A stretch of 64,000 nucleotides of DNA from Nesterenkonia sp. E16_10 (GCF_017347085.1 NZ_JADPSA010000042.1:62001-126000), one strand, 5' to 3'. Shown: positions 34,193 to 43,504, counted from the first letter of the stretch. Notes: generated by a model from the sequence alone, not told the origin. Numbers and translations: made by a program.

Positions 34193-34292
34193 TGGTGCAG
34201 CAGCACCAACCTCAGCCGACCCGGGTTCTCCCGTCCTGACCGATAAGTACGTCACAGCCTCCTGTTTTCCGTGACGGCCCTCGGTCCAGCGG

Positions 34293-35126
34293 TTATTTCT
34301 TGGCCTTCTTCTCCTTCTTCAGCTTCTTGGCCGATTTCTTCTGGCGCTTCTCCATCAGCTCATCGCGCATCCGGTCCCTGAACTCCTTGGCCGCGACGGC
34401 GGACTGAGAGGTGGGCACTTCGATCTGTGCCGCCTTCTCGGCCGCGCTAGGCTTGACCAGTCGCGGACTCTCCAACGTGTCCGTGGGAGCGTCCATGTGG
34501 TGCCGCGTCGAGGTTCCTGCGGCGACATGCGCCTCGGGTGCGCTGGAGAAGGTCCTGCGCTGCGCCGCCTGACGAGCCCGGTAGGCGCGTACATGAGCGC
34601 GGTTGGCGCAGTTGCCGAAGTCGCAGAACAGTCGCGAGCGATTGCGTGTGAGGTCGATGATGACCGCATCACAGCCTTCGCCCTTGCAGGTGCGCATCCG
34701 TGCCGTCTCATCGCGCACCACCAGGTGCTGGATGGCGGTGGCCACGCTGGCTGTCATGACATCTGCGAGATCCTTCGAGGCCGGCACCGGTTCAGCCCGG
34801 TAGTCCCCGTCTGAACCGCGAGCGACCCGGAGCCCCACTCCGTGCAGAAGCTCGTTGAGCACCCGGACCGGGGCGTCGGACTCGATCGGAGCCGCGCTCC
34901 AGATCCGCTGAACCTTTTCCCGCAGGTCCTGCACCTTCTCCAACTGCGCGCGATCAGCACCAGACGGCGGCCAGCGCATGTCTGGAGCTCGCGCACTGAG
35001 ATACTCCTTGAGCTGCGTCACCGTCGTGAGCTGGTCCAGTCCTGGCGTGGCGCTGCGCAGTCCCGCACTGGTGTTGACCAGATCGGCTGCCGCTACGAGG
35101 GTTCGGTCAGTATCTACATCGAACAT
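34293..35126 (-). CDS. CGNR zinc-finger protein (stress/ABA-type regulator)
   Basis: 277 residues. Residues 1-130 form the helical ABATE domain typical of the family (LVAAADLVNTSAGL near the start). The zinc finger is RTCKGEGC, RLFCDFGNCANRAHVRAYRARQ at about 145-185; the final motif reads CANR in place of CGNR. The C terminus is unusually Lys-rich (KKSAKKLKKEKKAKK), which may bind nucleic acid. Probably a transcription regulator; targets unknown. GAGATG-type ribosome site before the ATG. Confidence 0.85.
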   Translation of the reverse strand: MFDVDTDRTLVAAADLVNTSAGLRSATPGLDQLTTVTQLKEYLSARAPDMRWPPSGADRAQLEKVQDLREKVQRIWSAAPIESDAPVRVLNELLHGVGLRVARGSDGDYRAEPVPASKDLADVMTASVATAIQHLVVRDETARMRTCKGEGCDAVIIDLTRNRSRLFCDFGNCANRAHVRAYRARQAAQRRTFSSAPEAHVAAGTSTRHHMDAPTDTLESPRLVKPSAAEKAAQIEVPTSQSAVAAKEFRDRMRDELMEKRQKKSAKKLKKEKKAKK

Positions 35127-35245
35127 GCATCTCCTCTCCCGAGGTCATAGCACCCGTCCGAAATCCGCGGCCTCGCGGCGGCGGGCGCTGGTGTGCGGCT
35201 AATGCTAGTCCATCACGGGCGCAGATCTCAGGTCCGAGAGGCTGC

Positions 35246-35782
35246 TCAAGCGTCAGGGGTGAACCGTCGCTGCAGCCTGGAGAGCGAGGCTTCGATCCCG
35301 CGGCCGTTGCGGGAGTAGACCCTCGAGGCCGTCAGGACCGCTCGTATGGGTCGGAACTGAGCGCGCGCGTCGTAGGACTCGGTGACCACGGTGCGGTCGA
35401 CACCGGGCTCCGAGGCGGTCATCTCCCAGCGCCAACGGTGCCCCGTGGGCTGGACCCACTCCAGCACCCCGGGCCGCTGCGCGGTCGGCGGCTGTGCGAT
35501 CGACACCCGCAGCCGCAGTCGATAGGGGATGCCGAAGACGCGCATCCGGACGCTGAACCGGTCCCCGGTGCTCAGCCTGTGCGGTCCGGTGGCCTGGTTC
35601 TGCACAGTGCCAGACCCGTCGAGCTCATGGTGCCGATGCGGATCGGCGACCAGTGCGAAGATCTCCTGTGCCGGGGCGGCGACCTCGGCGCGCAAGGCCA
35701 CCACGTGCTCGCCCAGGTCCACTCGCTGAGGAGGGCGCGGGGCCTCTCGAGGTCCGTCAACGGCAGGTCTCGGTGTGCTCAT
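35246..35782 (-). CDS. SRPBCC (START/Bet v1-like) protein
   Basis: 178 residues. ATG 35782 is leaderless behind TAGACT, so I prefer it to the in-frame TTG at 35791. After an N-terminal Pro/Arg stretch the domain shows the SRPBCC order: VVALRAEVAAPAQEIFALVADPHRHHELDGSG, SVRMRVFGIPYRLRLRVSI, VLEWVQPTGHRWRWEMTA and VTESYDARAQ. Likely binds a hydrophobic ligand in its central cavity; no enzymatic role is visible. Confidence 0.8.
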   Translation of the reverse strand: MSTPRPAVDGPREAPRPPQRVDLGEHVVALRAEVAAPAQEIFALVADPHRHHELDGSGTVQNQATGPHRLSTGDRFSVRMRVFGIPYRLRLRVSIAQPPTAQRPGVLEWVQPTGHRWRWEMTASEPGVDRTVVTESYDARAQFRPIRAVLTASRVYSRNGRGIEASLSRLQRRFTPDA

Positions 35783-35790
35783 GGGCGCCA

Positions 35791-35796
35791 AGTCTA
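35791..35796 (-). promoter_or_regulatory. -10 box TAGACT of the SRPBCC gene
   Basis: On the minus strand, 8 nt before ATG 35782; the same hexamer and near-same spacing as at 32959. Confidence 0.5.
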
Positions 35797-35881
35797 GGCC
35801 GCGCGTCCCGAGGCGGAGGGTCCGCTCGCTGGGAGTTCACCGCGCCAGCTTGCAAGAAGACCCCCCTGCGGCAAGGCTTAG

Positions 35882-37144
35882 GTGGTGACCAGATCCCCCT
35901 CCACCCATGGCATGGCCCGCCGGCTCGCGGCGCAGGCCGCGGTGGAGGAGGCCTCCCATCCTGCCGAGACCACCCGATCCCAGGCCGAGACCCAGGCCCG
36001 GCTTCAGGTGCTCATCGAGTCCCGCGCGATCTGGTGCGCCATCGGTGGTGCGCTCATCGGGCTGGGACTGGGATTCCTCGTCTTCACCGACCACCGGCCC
36101 CCGCTGGCCGGAGACGGATCCATCCAGGTCTTCGGCTCCATCGTCGGCGGGGTCACTGCGGGGCTCGCCTTCCTGCTGGGCTTCTCGCTGAACACCCGGT
36201 TGGCGAACATCTGGCTGGGTCAGCGACCACGCATCCGTCAGGTGATGGACACCCTGGCGCTGCTGGTGGTGCATGCCTCGATCGCCGTGATGGTTGCGCT
36301 GGGCCTCTTCCGGGTCTTCCAGGAGGCGTTCATCGGGCTGACCGTGGACCATATCGCCGGCGCGGTGCTGCTGGCCATCGTCGGCGGGACCTCCGGCTAT
36401 TTCAGCTTCAACTCCGGGGCGCGGATCAATGCGTTCACCCTCTCCACGCTGCTGGCGCTGTTCACCGCCTCCGGGGTGCTGGTCTCGATGATCTTTGCCG
36501 AGAACCCGTTCTGGTGGCACGTGATGTTCTCCGAACTGGGCACCGGCCAGGCCGGGCTGACCTCCTTCTGGACCTTCAACACCACGTTGGTGGTCTCCGG
36601 AACGATCATCACCACCCTGACCGCGTTCATCACCCGGGATCTGGAGATCTGGTCCGATCACATCACCGGCACTCGCGATGAGGCGCTGGAACAGCGGCAG
36701 GCGGGACGACGGCGCGGCGACGGCAGCCTGCCCCTGGTCGCGCGGATCAGCGCCGGGTTCAGCCGCCGCGTCTCCAGGCCGCGGATCGGCATGATCCGGG
36801 CGGTGATGATCAGCATGGGCGTCTGTCTCGCCGGGGTCGGGCTGGTGCCGATCAGCCTGCACCATGACATCCACGTGCTCTTCACCGCCGGCTTCGGTCT
36901 GTCCTTCCTGATCCTGCTGATCGGGATGCCGTTCCTGCTGCCCGGGTTCCCGCGCACCTTCTACCTGATCAGCTACCTGGCCGCCGCGGCCGTGGCAGGC
37001 GCCGCGGCGCTGTGGGAGCCCATCGGCTATTACAACCTGACGTCCCTGGAGCTCATCGGCGCCGCCGTGCTGTTCTCCTGGATGGTCGTGTTCATCCGCA
37101 ACATCGCCGCCCTGGTCGCCCAATTGAAAGGTCCCCTCTCATGA
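35882..37144 (+). CDS. Multi-pass membrane protein of unknown function
   Basis: 420 residues, about nine membrane helices after a 45-residue soluble start. Recognisable stretches are GGALIGLGLGFLVFTDH, ASGVLVSMIFAENPFWWH and LGTGQAGLTSFWTFNTTLVVSG; the paired Gly-rich helices resemble DUF998-type proteins but I cannot name a family. Start GTG 35882. It overlaps the next gene by 4 bp, so it is co-translated with an oxidoreductase of the phytoene-desaturase type. Confidence 0.65.
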   Translation: MVTRSPSTHGMARRLAAQAAVEEASHPAETTRSQAETQARLQVLIESRAIWCAIGGALIGLGLGFLVFTDHRPPLAGDGSIQVFGSIVGGVTAGLAFLLGFSLNTRLANIWLGQRPRIRQVMDTLALLVVHASIAVMVALGLFRVFQEAFIGLTVDHIAGAVLLAIVGGTSGYFSFNSGARINAFTLSTLLALFTASGVLVSMIFAENPFWWHVMFSELGTGQAGLTSFWTFNTTLVVSGTIITTLTAFITRDLEIWSDHITGTRDEALEQRQAGRRRGDGSLPLVARISAGFSRRVSRPRIGMIRAVMISMGVCLAGVGLVPISLHHDIHVLFTAGFGLSFLILLIGMPFLLPGFPRTFYLISYLAAAAVAGAAALWEPIGYYNLTSLELIGAAVLFSWMVVFIRNIAALVAQLKGPLS

Positions 37145-38721
37145 TGCGAGCCGCCGTCGTAGGGTCCGGTCCCAATGGACTGACCGCCGCCTGCCTGCTG
37201 GCCCAGGCCGGCTGGGAGGTCACCGTCTACGAGGCGGCCGACGCCCCCGGTGGGGCGATGCGCTCGGCGCAGCTGTTCGCCGGGGAGCTCGGTTCGAGCG
37301 GCCCGGGAGGTGCGGTGCCCGGTGGGGAGGGCGTGATCAGCGACCTGGGAGCCAGCGTGTTCCCCTTCGGTCCGCCACCGGTCCCCGGACTGGCCCGGCA
37401 TGGCCTGGAGTACCTGCACGCTCCGATCCCCGCGGCCCATGGGCTCGACGACGACGCCGCACCGGCCCTGCTGCACTCCTCGGTGCGCGCCACCGCCGAG
37501 GGGCTGGGTCCCGACGGTGCGGCCTGGACCCGGGTCTTCGGGCCGGTGGCGAGGGACTGGGACCAGGTGCTGCGCGCCGGAATGACCCCGATCACCGCGC
37601 CGTGGTCCAATCTGCAGTCCGACACCGCCGCGCGACGACTGCAGTCCCTGGCGCAGATCGGGGTCCGCGGGGCCTGGCCTTCGACCTGGTTGCAGCAGAT
37701 CTTCGCCCAGGACCCGGCGAAGGCGCTCTTCGCCGGACTGGCCGCGCATGCGACCACGGATCTTCGCCGCCCCTTGACCTCGGCATTCGGGCTGCTGCTG
37801 GGTGCCGCCGCGCAGGTCAACGGCTGGCCGGTGGCCCGGGGCGGCTCCGGTGCGGTGGTCCGCGCGCTGGTGGCGGAGCTGGAATCCCATGGCGGCAGGG
37901 TGCTCACCGGCCGCAGGATCACCGGGCTGGATGATCTGCGTGAACCCGGGAGCACCGGTGTCACGAGCCACGCCCCTGACGCGGTGCTGCTGGATCTGAC
38001 CCCGGCGCAGCTGCGCAGCTTCGGCGGGCTGCGACTGCCGCGCGGATACTCGCGGGCGCTGCGTCGGTGGAACTACGGCACCGGCATCGTGAAGGTCGAC
38101 TATCTGTTGGAAGGTCCGATCCCGTGGCGGCATCGGTCGATGGGCCGGGCCGGGACGATCCACCTCGGCGGCGGAGCGCGGCAGATGGCGAACGCGGAGG
38201 CCGCAGCGGTGCGCGGCACCCTGCCCGGGCGGCCCTATGTGCTGCTGACCCAGCCCAGTGTGGCGGATCCCTCCCGGACCCCGGATGAGCGCACCGTGGC
38301 CTGGGCCTACGCACATGTCCCCGGCGGGCTCGGCGAGCCTGCCTCGGCCCGCACGGCGACGATGATCGAAGCCGAGATCGAGTCCCAGGCCCCTGGATTC
38401 GGCGGCTCCGTCCAGGCCCGGAAGGTGTGGAGCCCCGCGGCCCTGCAGGAGTGGAACCCCAACCTGGTGGGTGGTTCGATCAGCGCCGGCGCCCCGACGC
38501 TGCGCCAGTTCCTGGCCCGCCCAGCGCCGCGCGCAGATCCCTACCGGGTGCCGCGGGCCGGGGATGCGGCGCCGGGCACCCCCGAGGGCGTCCCGCACGG
38601 GCTGCTCGACGGGGCCCAGTACCCGGAGGTCTACCTCTGTTCTGCCGCCACGCCACCGGGAGGTGGAGCCCACGGCATGGCCGGGTTCCACGCCGCCCAA
38701 TCGGTGCTGCGCCGGCACTGA
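37141..38721 (+). CDS. Phytoene-desaturase-like FAD-dependent oxidoreductase
   Basis: 526 residues. N-terminal Rossmann FAD motif VVGSGPNGLTAACLLAQAGWEVTVYEAADAPGGAMRS, then the GASVFPFGPPPVPG substrate-domain entry and a C-terminal AHGMAGFHAAQSVLR flavin segment. Family members (CrtI-like, PDH-like, COG1233) desaturate, saturate or isomerise isoprenoids or other lipids. No carotenoid genes are nearby. Start ATG 37141 overlaps the membrane-protein stop; GAAAGG lies upstream. Substrate unknown. Confidence 0.85.
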   Translation: MMRAAVVGSGPNGLTAACLLAQAGWEVTVYEAADAPGGAMRSAQLFAGELGSSGPGGAVPGGEGVISDLGASVFPFGPPPVPGLARHGLEYLHAPIPAAHGLDDDAAPALLHSSVRATAEGLGPDGAAWTRVFGPVARDWDQVLRAGMTPITAPWSNLQSDTAARRLQSLAQIGVRGAWPSTWLQQIFAQDPAKALFAGLAAHATTDLRRPLTSAFGLLLGAAAQVNGWPVARGGSGAVVRALVAELESHGGRVLTGRRITGLDDLREPGSTGVTSHAPDAVLLDLTPAQLRSFGGLRLPRGYSRALRRWNYGTGIVKVDYLLEGPIPWRHRSMGRAGTIHLGGGARQMANAEAAAVRGTLPGRPYVLLTQPSVADPSRTPDERTVAWAYAHVPGGLGEPASARTATMIEAEIESQAPGFGGSVQARKVWSPAALQEWNPNLVGGSISAGAPTLRQFLARPAPRADPYRVPRAGDAAPGTPEGVPHGLLDGAQYPEVYLCSAATPPGGGAHGMAGFHAAQSVLRRH

Positions 38722-38790
38722 GCCCTGAGCTGCGCTGAGCCTGGCGCCGGCACTGCGCCCTGCGCGGCGCTGAGCCCGGCGCCGCCGGGG

Positions 38791-39477
38791 TCAGAAGCCG
38801 CTGAACGCCAGCAGCCCGGCGACCACCAGCATGATGGCGCCGACGAAGATGTCGAGCACCTGCCAGGTGCGTGGCCGGTTCAGCCACTTGGAGAGCACCG
38901 CGCCGCCCAGGGCCAGCGAGCTGAACCAGAGGATCGAGGCGATCACTGCGCCGGCCGCGAAGAGCCAGCGCTGATCCCCGAAGGTGTTGGCCATGGTGCC
39001 CAGCACCACCATCGTGTCCACCCAGGCGTGCGGATTCAGGATGCTCACGCTGAGCCCGGTGGCGGCGATCGAGGAGATCCGAGTGACCTGGACCTGCTGC
39101 GCCTGCTTCAGGGCGGTGCCGCCCGAGCCGGAGGGGGAGGGCGCGTCGTCGTCCTGGCTGGAGAGTTCGACGTGAACTCCGGGCTTCAGCGCCTGCCCGG
39201 CGTGGCGGGCGGAGCGGAAGGAGCGGTAGGCGAACCAGGTCAGATAGGACACGCCCAGCCAGCGCAGCACCTCCATCAGCCAGGGCGCATGATCGAGCAC
39301 CGCGCCGACGCCGGCGGTGCCCAGCGCGATCAGCGCGATGTCGCCAAAGACGCAACAGGCCACCGCCAGCAGCACGCGGTCGCGGCGCAGGCCCTGGCGC
39401 AGCAGCCAGGCGCTCTGCGGGCCGATCGCGACGATGAGGGCCAGGCAGGTCAGGAGTCCGGTGAGCAGGATGGTCAT
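38791..39477 (-). CDS. lysE: LysE/ArgO-type basic amino-acid exporter
   Basis: 228 residues, six membrane helices. ATG 39477 preceded by GGATGGAG. Family motifs: LIVAIGPQSAWLLRQGLRRDR at helix 1, LGVSYLTWFAYRSFRSARH, and SVSILNPHAWVDTMVVLG after a polar loop of about 40 residues. Exports L-lysine or L-arginine. The divergent neighbour is its usual LysR partner, which strengthens the call. Confidence 0.92.
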   Translation of the reverse strand: MTILLTGLLTCLALIVAIGPQSAWLLRQGLRRDRVLLAVACCVFGDIALIALGTAGVGAVLDHAPWLMEVLRWLGVSYLTWFAYRSFRSARHAGQALKPGVHVELSSQDDDAPSPSGSGGTALKQAQQVQVTRISSIAATGLSVSILNPHAWVDTMVVLGTMANTFGDQRWLFAAGAVIASILWFSSLALGGAVLSKWLNRPRTWQVLDIFVGAIMLVVAGLLAFSGF

Positions 39478-39533
39478 GACTCCATCCTGGGCCTCGCGGC
39501 ACCATCCGCACCAGCTCATGATCCTTCACTATC

Positions 39534-39548
39534 TGAAGCAACACTTCA
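39534..39548. promoter_or_regulatory. Palindrome TGAAG-N5-CTTCA, candidate ArgP/LysG operator
   Basis: In the 94-bp region between divergent lysE and its LysR regulator. Just downstream TAGCCT (39560-39565) stands 6 nt before the regulator's ATG. Confidence 0.45.
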
Positions 39549-39571
39549 TATTAGGAGGGTAGCCTGAGGGC

Positions 39572-40465
39572 ATGAACACTGATCACCTGCGGGCCTTCGT
39601 CGCGGCGGTGGATGAGGGGACCTTCGATGCCGCCGCCGCACTGCTGCAGATCTCCGGCTCCGCCTTCTCCCAGCGGATCAAGGCGCTGGAGCGGGAGGTG
39701 GGCCACGTGCTCGTCACCCGCACTGTTCCGGTGGTGCCCACGGAGTCCGGGGCGGAGCTGCTGCGCATCGCTCGGCAGACCGTGATGCTCGAAGACGAGG
39801 CGCGGCGCAGCCTGGGTTTCCACCGGATTCCCGGGGAGCCGGCCCCGACGGTGACCCTTTCGGTGGCCGTGAACGCAGACTCCCTGGCCAGCTGGTTCCT
39901 GCGGGTGCTGCAGGAGGCCGCCACCTGGGATGACGTGGAGCTGCACTTCTACGCGGAGGACCAGGAGCACACCCATGAGCTGCTGCGCAACGGCACCGTG
40001 TCGGCGGCGGTGGCCGAGAATCCCGCACCGGTCTCCGGGTGCCGCTCCACCGTGCTGGGCGTCATGCGCTACTGGCCGGTGGCCAGCACTGAGCTGCTGG
40101 ACCGGCACCGGTCGGCCTCCGGGACGGTGGACTGGCATCGGGTCCCGCTGGTGGAGTACGGCATCCGCGACTCGCTCCAGCGCACCGGACTGCGCCGGCT
40201 GGGCGTCACCGGGACTCCGACGACGCATATGGTCCCCTCGGTGGAGGCCTATAACGCGGCCGTGGGCTACGGGCTGGGCTGGGGCATGATCCCTGAGTCG
40301 ATGATGCCGCCCGGGGTGAAGGAAGGGACTCACCGTGATCTGGCGGTCGTCGAGGAGATCGGGCTGCAGGAGACCACGTTGCACTGGCAGCACTGGTCCA
40401 GCACCACCTCCGCGATGGACCGGCTGAGCGCGGCGGTGCGCCGGGCTGCCGCGCGGATGCGCTGA
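39572..40465 (+). CDS. ArgP/LysG LysR-family activator of lysine/arginine export
   Basis: 297 residues. N-terminal LysR winged helix (MNTDHLRAFVAAVDEGTFDAAAALLQISGSAFSQRIKALEREVGHVLVTRT) closely follows the ArgP pattern, and the effector domain has SVAVNADSLASWF, a marker of the ArgP/LysG group that binds Lys or Arg. Divergent from lysE. The ATG stands 6 nt after TAGCCT, so it may be leaderless. Confidence 0.9.
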   Translation: MNTDHLRAFVAAVDEGTFDAAAALLQISGSAFSQRIKALEREVGHVLVTRTVPVVPTESGAELLRIARQTVMLEDEARRSLGFHRIPGEPAPTVTLSVAVNADSLASWFLRVLQEAATWDDVELHFYAEDQEHTHELLRNGTVSAAVAENPAPVSGCRSTVLGVMRYWPVASTELLDRHRSASGTVDWHRVPLVEYGIRDSLQRTGLRRLGVTGTPTTHMVPSVEAYNAAVGYGLGWGMIPESMMPPGVKEGTHRDLAVVEEIGLQETTLHWQHWSSTTSAMDRLSAAVRRAAARMR

Positions 40466-40546
40466 GCGGGAAGGCGGAGGCGAGGAAATCTCTAAGTCCT
40501 TCAAATTTTGAGGAATGGAGTGGGAGTCATCGGTGTTGCACCAGCC

Positions 40547-41620
40547 ATGACCATCAGCACAGAGCGCCACAGCGACCAGTTCGAACTCGGCCTGCACACC
40601 TTCGGGGACGTCACCAAGACCCTCGACGGCGAGCGGGACGTGCCGCAGCCCCAGGTGCTGCGCAATGTCCTGGCGGAGGCCAAGATGGCCGACGCCTCGG
40701 GGGTCGATGTGATAGGCATCGGCGAGCATCACCGTCCCGACTACGCGATCTCGGCACCCGATGTGGTGCTCTCCGCGATCGGCGCGGCCACGGAGCGGAT
40801 CAAGCTCACCTCCGCGGTCACCGTGCTCTCCTCCGATGACCCGGTCCGCGTCTACCAGCGCTTCGCCACCATCGACGGGCTCACCAACGGTCGCGCCGAG
40901 GTCTCCCTGGGCCGCGGCTCGTTCATCGAGTCCTACCCGCTCTTCGGCTACGACCTCTCCGACTACGAGCAGCTCTTCGAGGAGAAGGTCGAGCTGTTCA
41001 ACCGGCTGCGCTCCGAGGGCCCGATCAGCTGGCAGGGCAAGACCCGTGGCTCGCTGAAGAACCAGGAGATCTACCCCAAGACCGATCACGAACATGGTCT
41101 GCCCACCTGGATCGCCGTGGGCGGCACCCCCAATTCGGTGGTCCGAGCCGCCCGCCACGGGCTCGGCCTGGAGCTGGCGATCATCGGTGGAGCCCCGGAG
41201 CGCTTCAGGCCGCTGGCCCAGCTCTACCAGAAGGCGCTCGATGAGTTTGGTCACAGCGGCAACCGCCGGATCGCGGTGCACTCCCACGGATTCGTGGCAC
41301 CCACCGACGCGGAGGCGCTGGACGTCTTCTACCCGTCCTGGGCCGAGTCGATGGCGAAGCTCGGCCGCGAGCGCGGCTGGGGCAACGGCCACCCTTCCCG
41401 GGCGCAGTTCGAGCAGGAGGTCCACCAGGGAGCCCTGTATGTGGGCTCTCCCGAGACGGTGGCCAGGAAGATCGCACGGACCCAGAAGCTGCTGGGCAAC
41501 AGCCGCTTCGGCATGAAGTACGGCAACGCCAGCCTGGCCCACGAGCACATGATGAGCGCCGTGGAGCTCTACGGCACCCAGGTCAAGCCCCTGGTGCTGG
41601 ACATGCTCAGCGAGTCCTGA
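40547..41620 (+). CDS. LLM-class F420/FMN-dependent oxidoreductase (Atu2307/SP_0267 group)
   Basis: 357 residues. Luciferase-like TIM barrel: FELGLHTFGDVT, GVDVIGIGEHHRPDYAISAPDVVLSAIGAATERIKLTSAVTVLSSDDPVRVYQRFATIDGLTNGRAEVSLGRGSF and IAVGGTPNSVVRAARHGLGLELAIIGG. The EHHRPDY element and SSDDPVRVYQ are typical of the FMN-type subgroup. ATG 40547 is chosen from homologue-like N terminus; no good ribosome site is seen, and TTG 40508 or GTG 40520 upstream are possible. Substrate unknown. Confidence 0.85.
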   Translation: MTISTERHSDQFELGLHTFGDVTKTLDGERDVPQPQVLRNVLAEAKMADASGVDVIGIGEHHRPDYAISAPDVVLSAIGAATERIKLTSAVTVLSSDDPVRVYQRFATIDGLTNGRAEVSLGRGSFIESYPLFGYDLSDYEQLFEEKVELFNRLRSEGPISWQGKTRGSLKNQEIYPKTDHEHGLPTWIAVGGTPNSVVRAARHGLGLELAIIGGAPERFRPLAQLYQKALDEFGHSGNRRIAVHSHGFVAPTDAEALDVFYPSWAESMAKLGRERGWGNGHPSRAQFEQEVHQGALYVGSPETVARKIARTQKLLGNSRFGMKYGNASLAHEHMMSAVELYGTQVKPLVLDMLSES

Positions 41621-41624
41621 GCGC

Positions 41625-41675
41625 GTTCCGAGGTGGTGTCCCGGCCCACTGAGGGTCCGGACACCACCTCGGAAC
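41625..41675. terminator. 17-bp perfect hairpin after the LLM gene
   Basis: Arms 41625-41641 and 41659-41675 (GTTCCGAGGTGGTGTCC and its complement). The right arm lies where the next gene's -35 region should be. Confidence 0.7.
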
Positions 41676-41682
41676 GGGACGG

Positions 41683-41688
41683 TACTGT
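41683..41688 (+). promoter_or_regulatory. -10 box TACTGT of a leaderless gene
   Basis: 6 nt before ATG 41695, no ribosome site. Confidence 0.5.
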
Positions 41689-41694
41689 GGTTCC

Positions 41695-42861
41695 ATGGCA
41701 GCGCAGGAGACGCATGAGGATGCGCAGGAAGAACCCGGCACCGGAACGGCCCCAGGGCAGCAGGACACCCAGAACCAGGGACAGGTCGATCAGTACTCCG
41801 AGACAGACCTGCCGGTCCGCGACGGCAGCATCGTGGTCTACTCCGATCCGGGACGAACCTCGCTGCTGGTGCGCAAGATGCTCCAGCGGCCCGAGCGCGG
41901 CCGCAACTCCGGCTGGGCGCGCGGGGCCGAGGTCACCCAGGAGCAGGTGCTGCTCCCGCTGCGCGAGGACGCCACCCTGGACCTGGTGGTGGCCAAGCGC
42001 TGGGCCCGGGAATCCGAGGCCGATATGACGGTGATCGTCACCGAGATCCCCCGCATGGCCGGGGAGCGGCCCAAGACCGCGGAGCTGCACTTCTCGGAGC
42101 GACTGGCGATCATCTCGCTGCCCGCGCTGGGACCGACCTTCATCATGCACTCGCTGCGCCGTGAGCTGTACCGAGTCGTCACCGCCCTGCTGAACGAGTC
42201 CGTGGACGCCGCGCGTCAATACGGCGGGTACTACGCGCATGTCGAGGAGCAGAAGGGCGACGACACCTTCTTCATCTCCCCGGGGATGCTCTTCCCCGGC
42301 CGGTTGTGGATGACCCTGGGAATGGTCGCGGCCAACGAGCCGCTCTGGTCCCTGCCCAAACTCTCCGGCGTCTTCGCCGCCGCGGCCGCCACCGGCGCCT
42401 TCGGCGTCTTCTTCACCACGATCTGGGAGATGGCGAACTTCCTGCCGCACTGGCGCCTGGCCATCGTCTCGGTGGCCGCCGTGAGCATCGTCAGCGCCTG
42501 GCTGATCATCAGCAATCGGCTCTGGGACCGATCCGCCGCCGTCGGAGGCGCCCGAGAAGCGGCGATGTACAACATCTCCACCGTGGTGAGCCTGCTGACC
42601 AGCGTCACCGCGCTCTACCTGGTGCTCTTCAGCTCGATCCTGGTGGTCGGGCTGCTGCTGATCGAGCCGGGGTTCATGGCCGAGATCCTGGGGGAGGGCA
42701 CCCGGTTCATGAACTATGTGGAGATCGCCTGGCTCTCGGCGTCGCTGGGCACCTTCGCCGGCGCCATCGGGGCGAACTTCGATGACAGCGTGGACCTGAA
42801 GAATCTCACTCAGGGGTCCCGCGAGCTGCAGCGCTACCCCAAGGACGCCGAGCAGCGCTGA
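41695..42861 (+). CDS. Four-helix membrane protein with soluble N-terminal half, unknown family
   Basis: 388 residues. Residues 1-45 are Glu/Gln-rich, 45-210 a soluble alpha/beta region (SIVVYSDPGRTSLLVRKMLQRPE, DATLDLVVAKRWAR, FSERLAIISLPALGPTFIMHSL), then four membrane helices at about 225-345 and a short cytoplasmic tail. I do not recognise the family. It is monocistronic and convergent with a small exporter gene. Confidence 0.65.
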   Translation: MAAQETHEDAQEEPGTGTAPGQQDTQNQGQVDQYSETDLPVRDGSIVVYSDPGRTSLLVRKMLQRPERGRNSGWARGAEVTQEQVLLPLREDATLDLVVAKRWARESEADMTVIVTEIPRMAGERPKTAELHFSERLAIISLPALGPTFIMHSLRRELYRVVTALLNESVDAARQYGGYYAHVEEQKGDDTFFISPGMLFPGRLWMTLGMVAANEPLWSLPKLSGVFAAAAATGAFGVFFTTIWEMANFLPHWRLAIVSVAAVSIVSAWLIISNRLWDRSAAVGGAREAAMYNISTVVSLLTSVTALYLVLFSSILVVGLLLIEPGFMAEILGEGTRFMNYVEIAWLSASLGTFAGAIGANFDDSVDLKNLTQGSRELQRYPKDAEQR

Positions 42862-42881
42862 GTCCTGCTGGTCTGGTCCGG

Positions 42882-43418
42882 CTAGCCGAGGAAGGTGAGT
42901 CCCCAGATCGCGAGCAGGCCGAACCCGGCGCCCCAGAGGATCACCGAGACCAGCATCCAGGCCATGACTGCGTGCCGTGAAGCCCCGAAGGAGACCATCA
43001 GCGGGGCGGTGAACTGGCTGGGCAGTGCGAGCGGTCCCAGGATCGAGACCCCCGGCACGCCGAAGCGATCGAAGATCCTCCTGACCTTCTCGCGCTTGGA
43101 AGACTTCTCCGGGTCCATCTGCTGCGGTCGCTTGTGCAGGATCGCGGTGCGCACCCAGTGGGCCACGTAGACGACCAGGATCAGCGAGAGCATGTTGCCG
43201 ATGACGGCGGCGAGGATCGCCACGGCCGGGTGCATCCCGGCCAGGATCCCGATCGGGGCGCCGAAGAAGGACTCCACAAAAGGAATGGCGGAGACCAGGA
43301 TGACCCCAAGCCACTGAAGCGCCGGTGGCATGCCCTGGGTCCACTCCTGCAGGCCGAGGACCCAGTTGTCCTCCCCGGTGGAGGCGAGCTCTGTGGCAAG
43401 TGTGAGTGATTCAAGCAT
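42882..43418 (-). CDS. Small multidrug-export-type membrane protein (COG2426)
   Basis: 178 residues from ATG 43418 (TGGAG before it), four or five membrane helices. Family pieces: LVSAIPFVESFFGAPIGILAGMHPAVAILAAVIGNMLSL, the charged KSSKREKVRRIFDRFGVPGVSILGPLALPSQFTAPLMVSFGASR. The F-G-x-PG-x-S-x-LGP core is typical. Often annotated as a small multidrug exporter, though the evidence for that name is thin. Divergent from the TetR/DHA2 pair and close to its operators. Confidence 0.75.
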   Translation of the reverse strand: MLESLTLATELASTGEDNWVLGLQEWTQGMPPALQWLGVILVSAIPFVESFFGAPIGILAGMHPAVAILAAVIGNMLSLILVVYVAHWVRTAILHKRPQQMDPEKSSKREKVRRIFDRFGVPGVSILGPLALPSQFTAPLMVSFGASRHAVMAWMLVSVILWGAGFGLLAIWGLTFLG

Positions 43419-43504
43419 TGCTCCAGTATTTCGCAGAACCGCGCGGGTCACGTCAGCCCGAGGGGTGACCTGCGCATGCGCCCGGATGCGTACAGGGGCG
43501 TATG

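Noticed and set aside
39551-41548. 665-codon open frame on the minus strand
   Set aside because: Antisense to ArgP and the LLM oxidoreductase; no recognisable domain.
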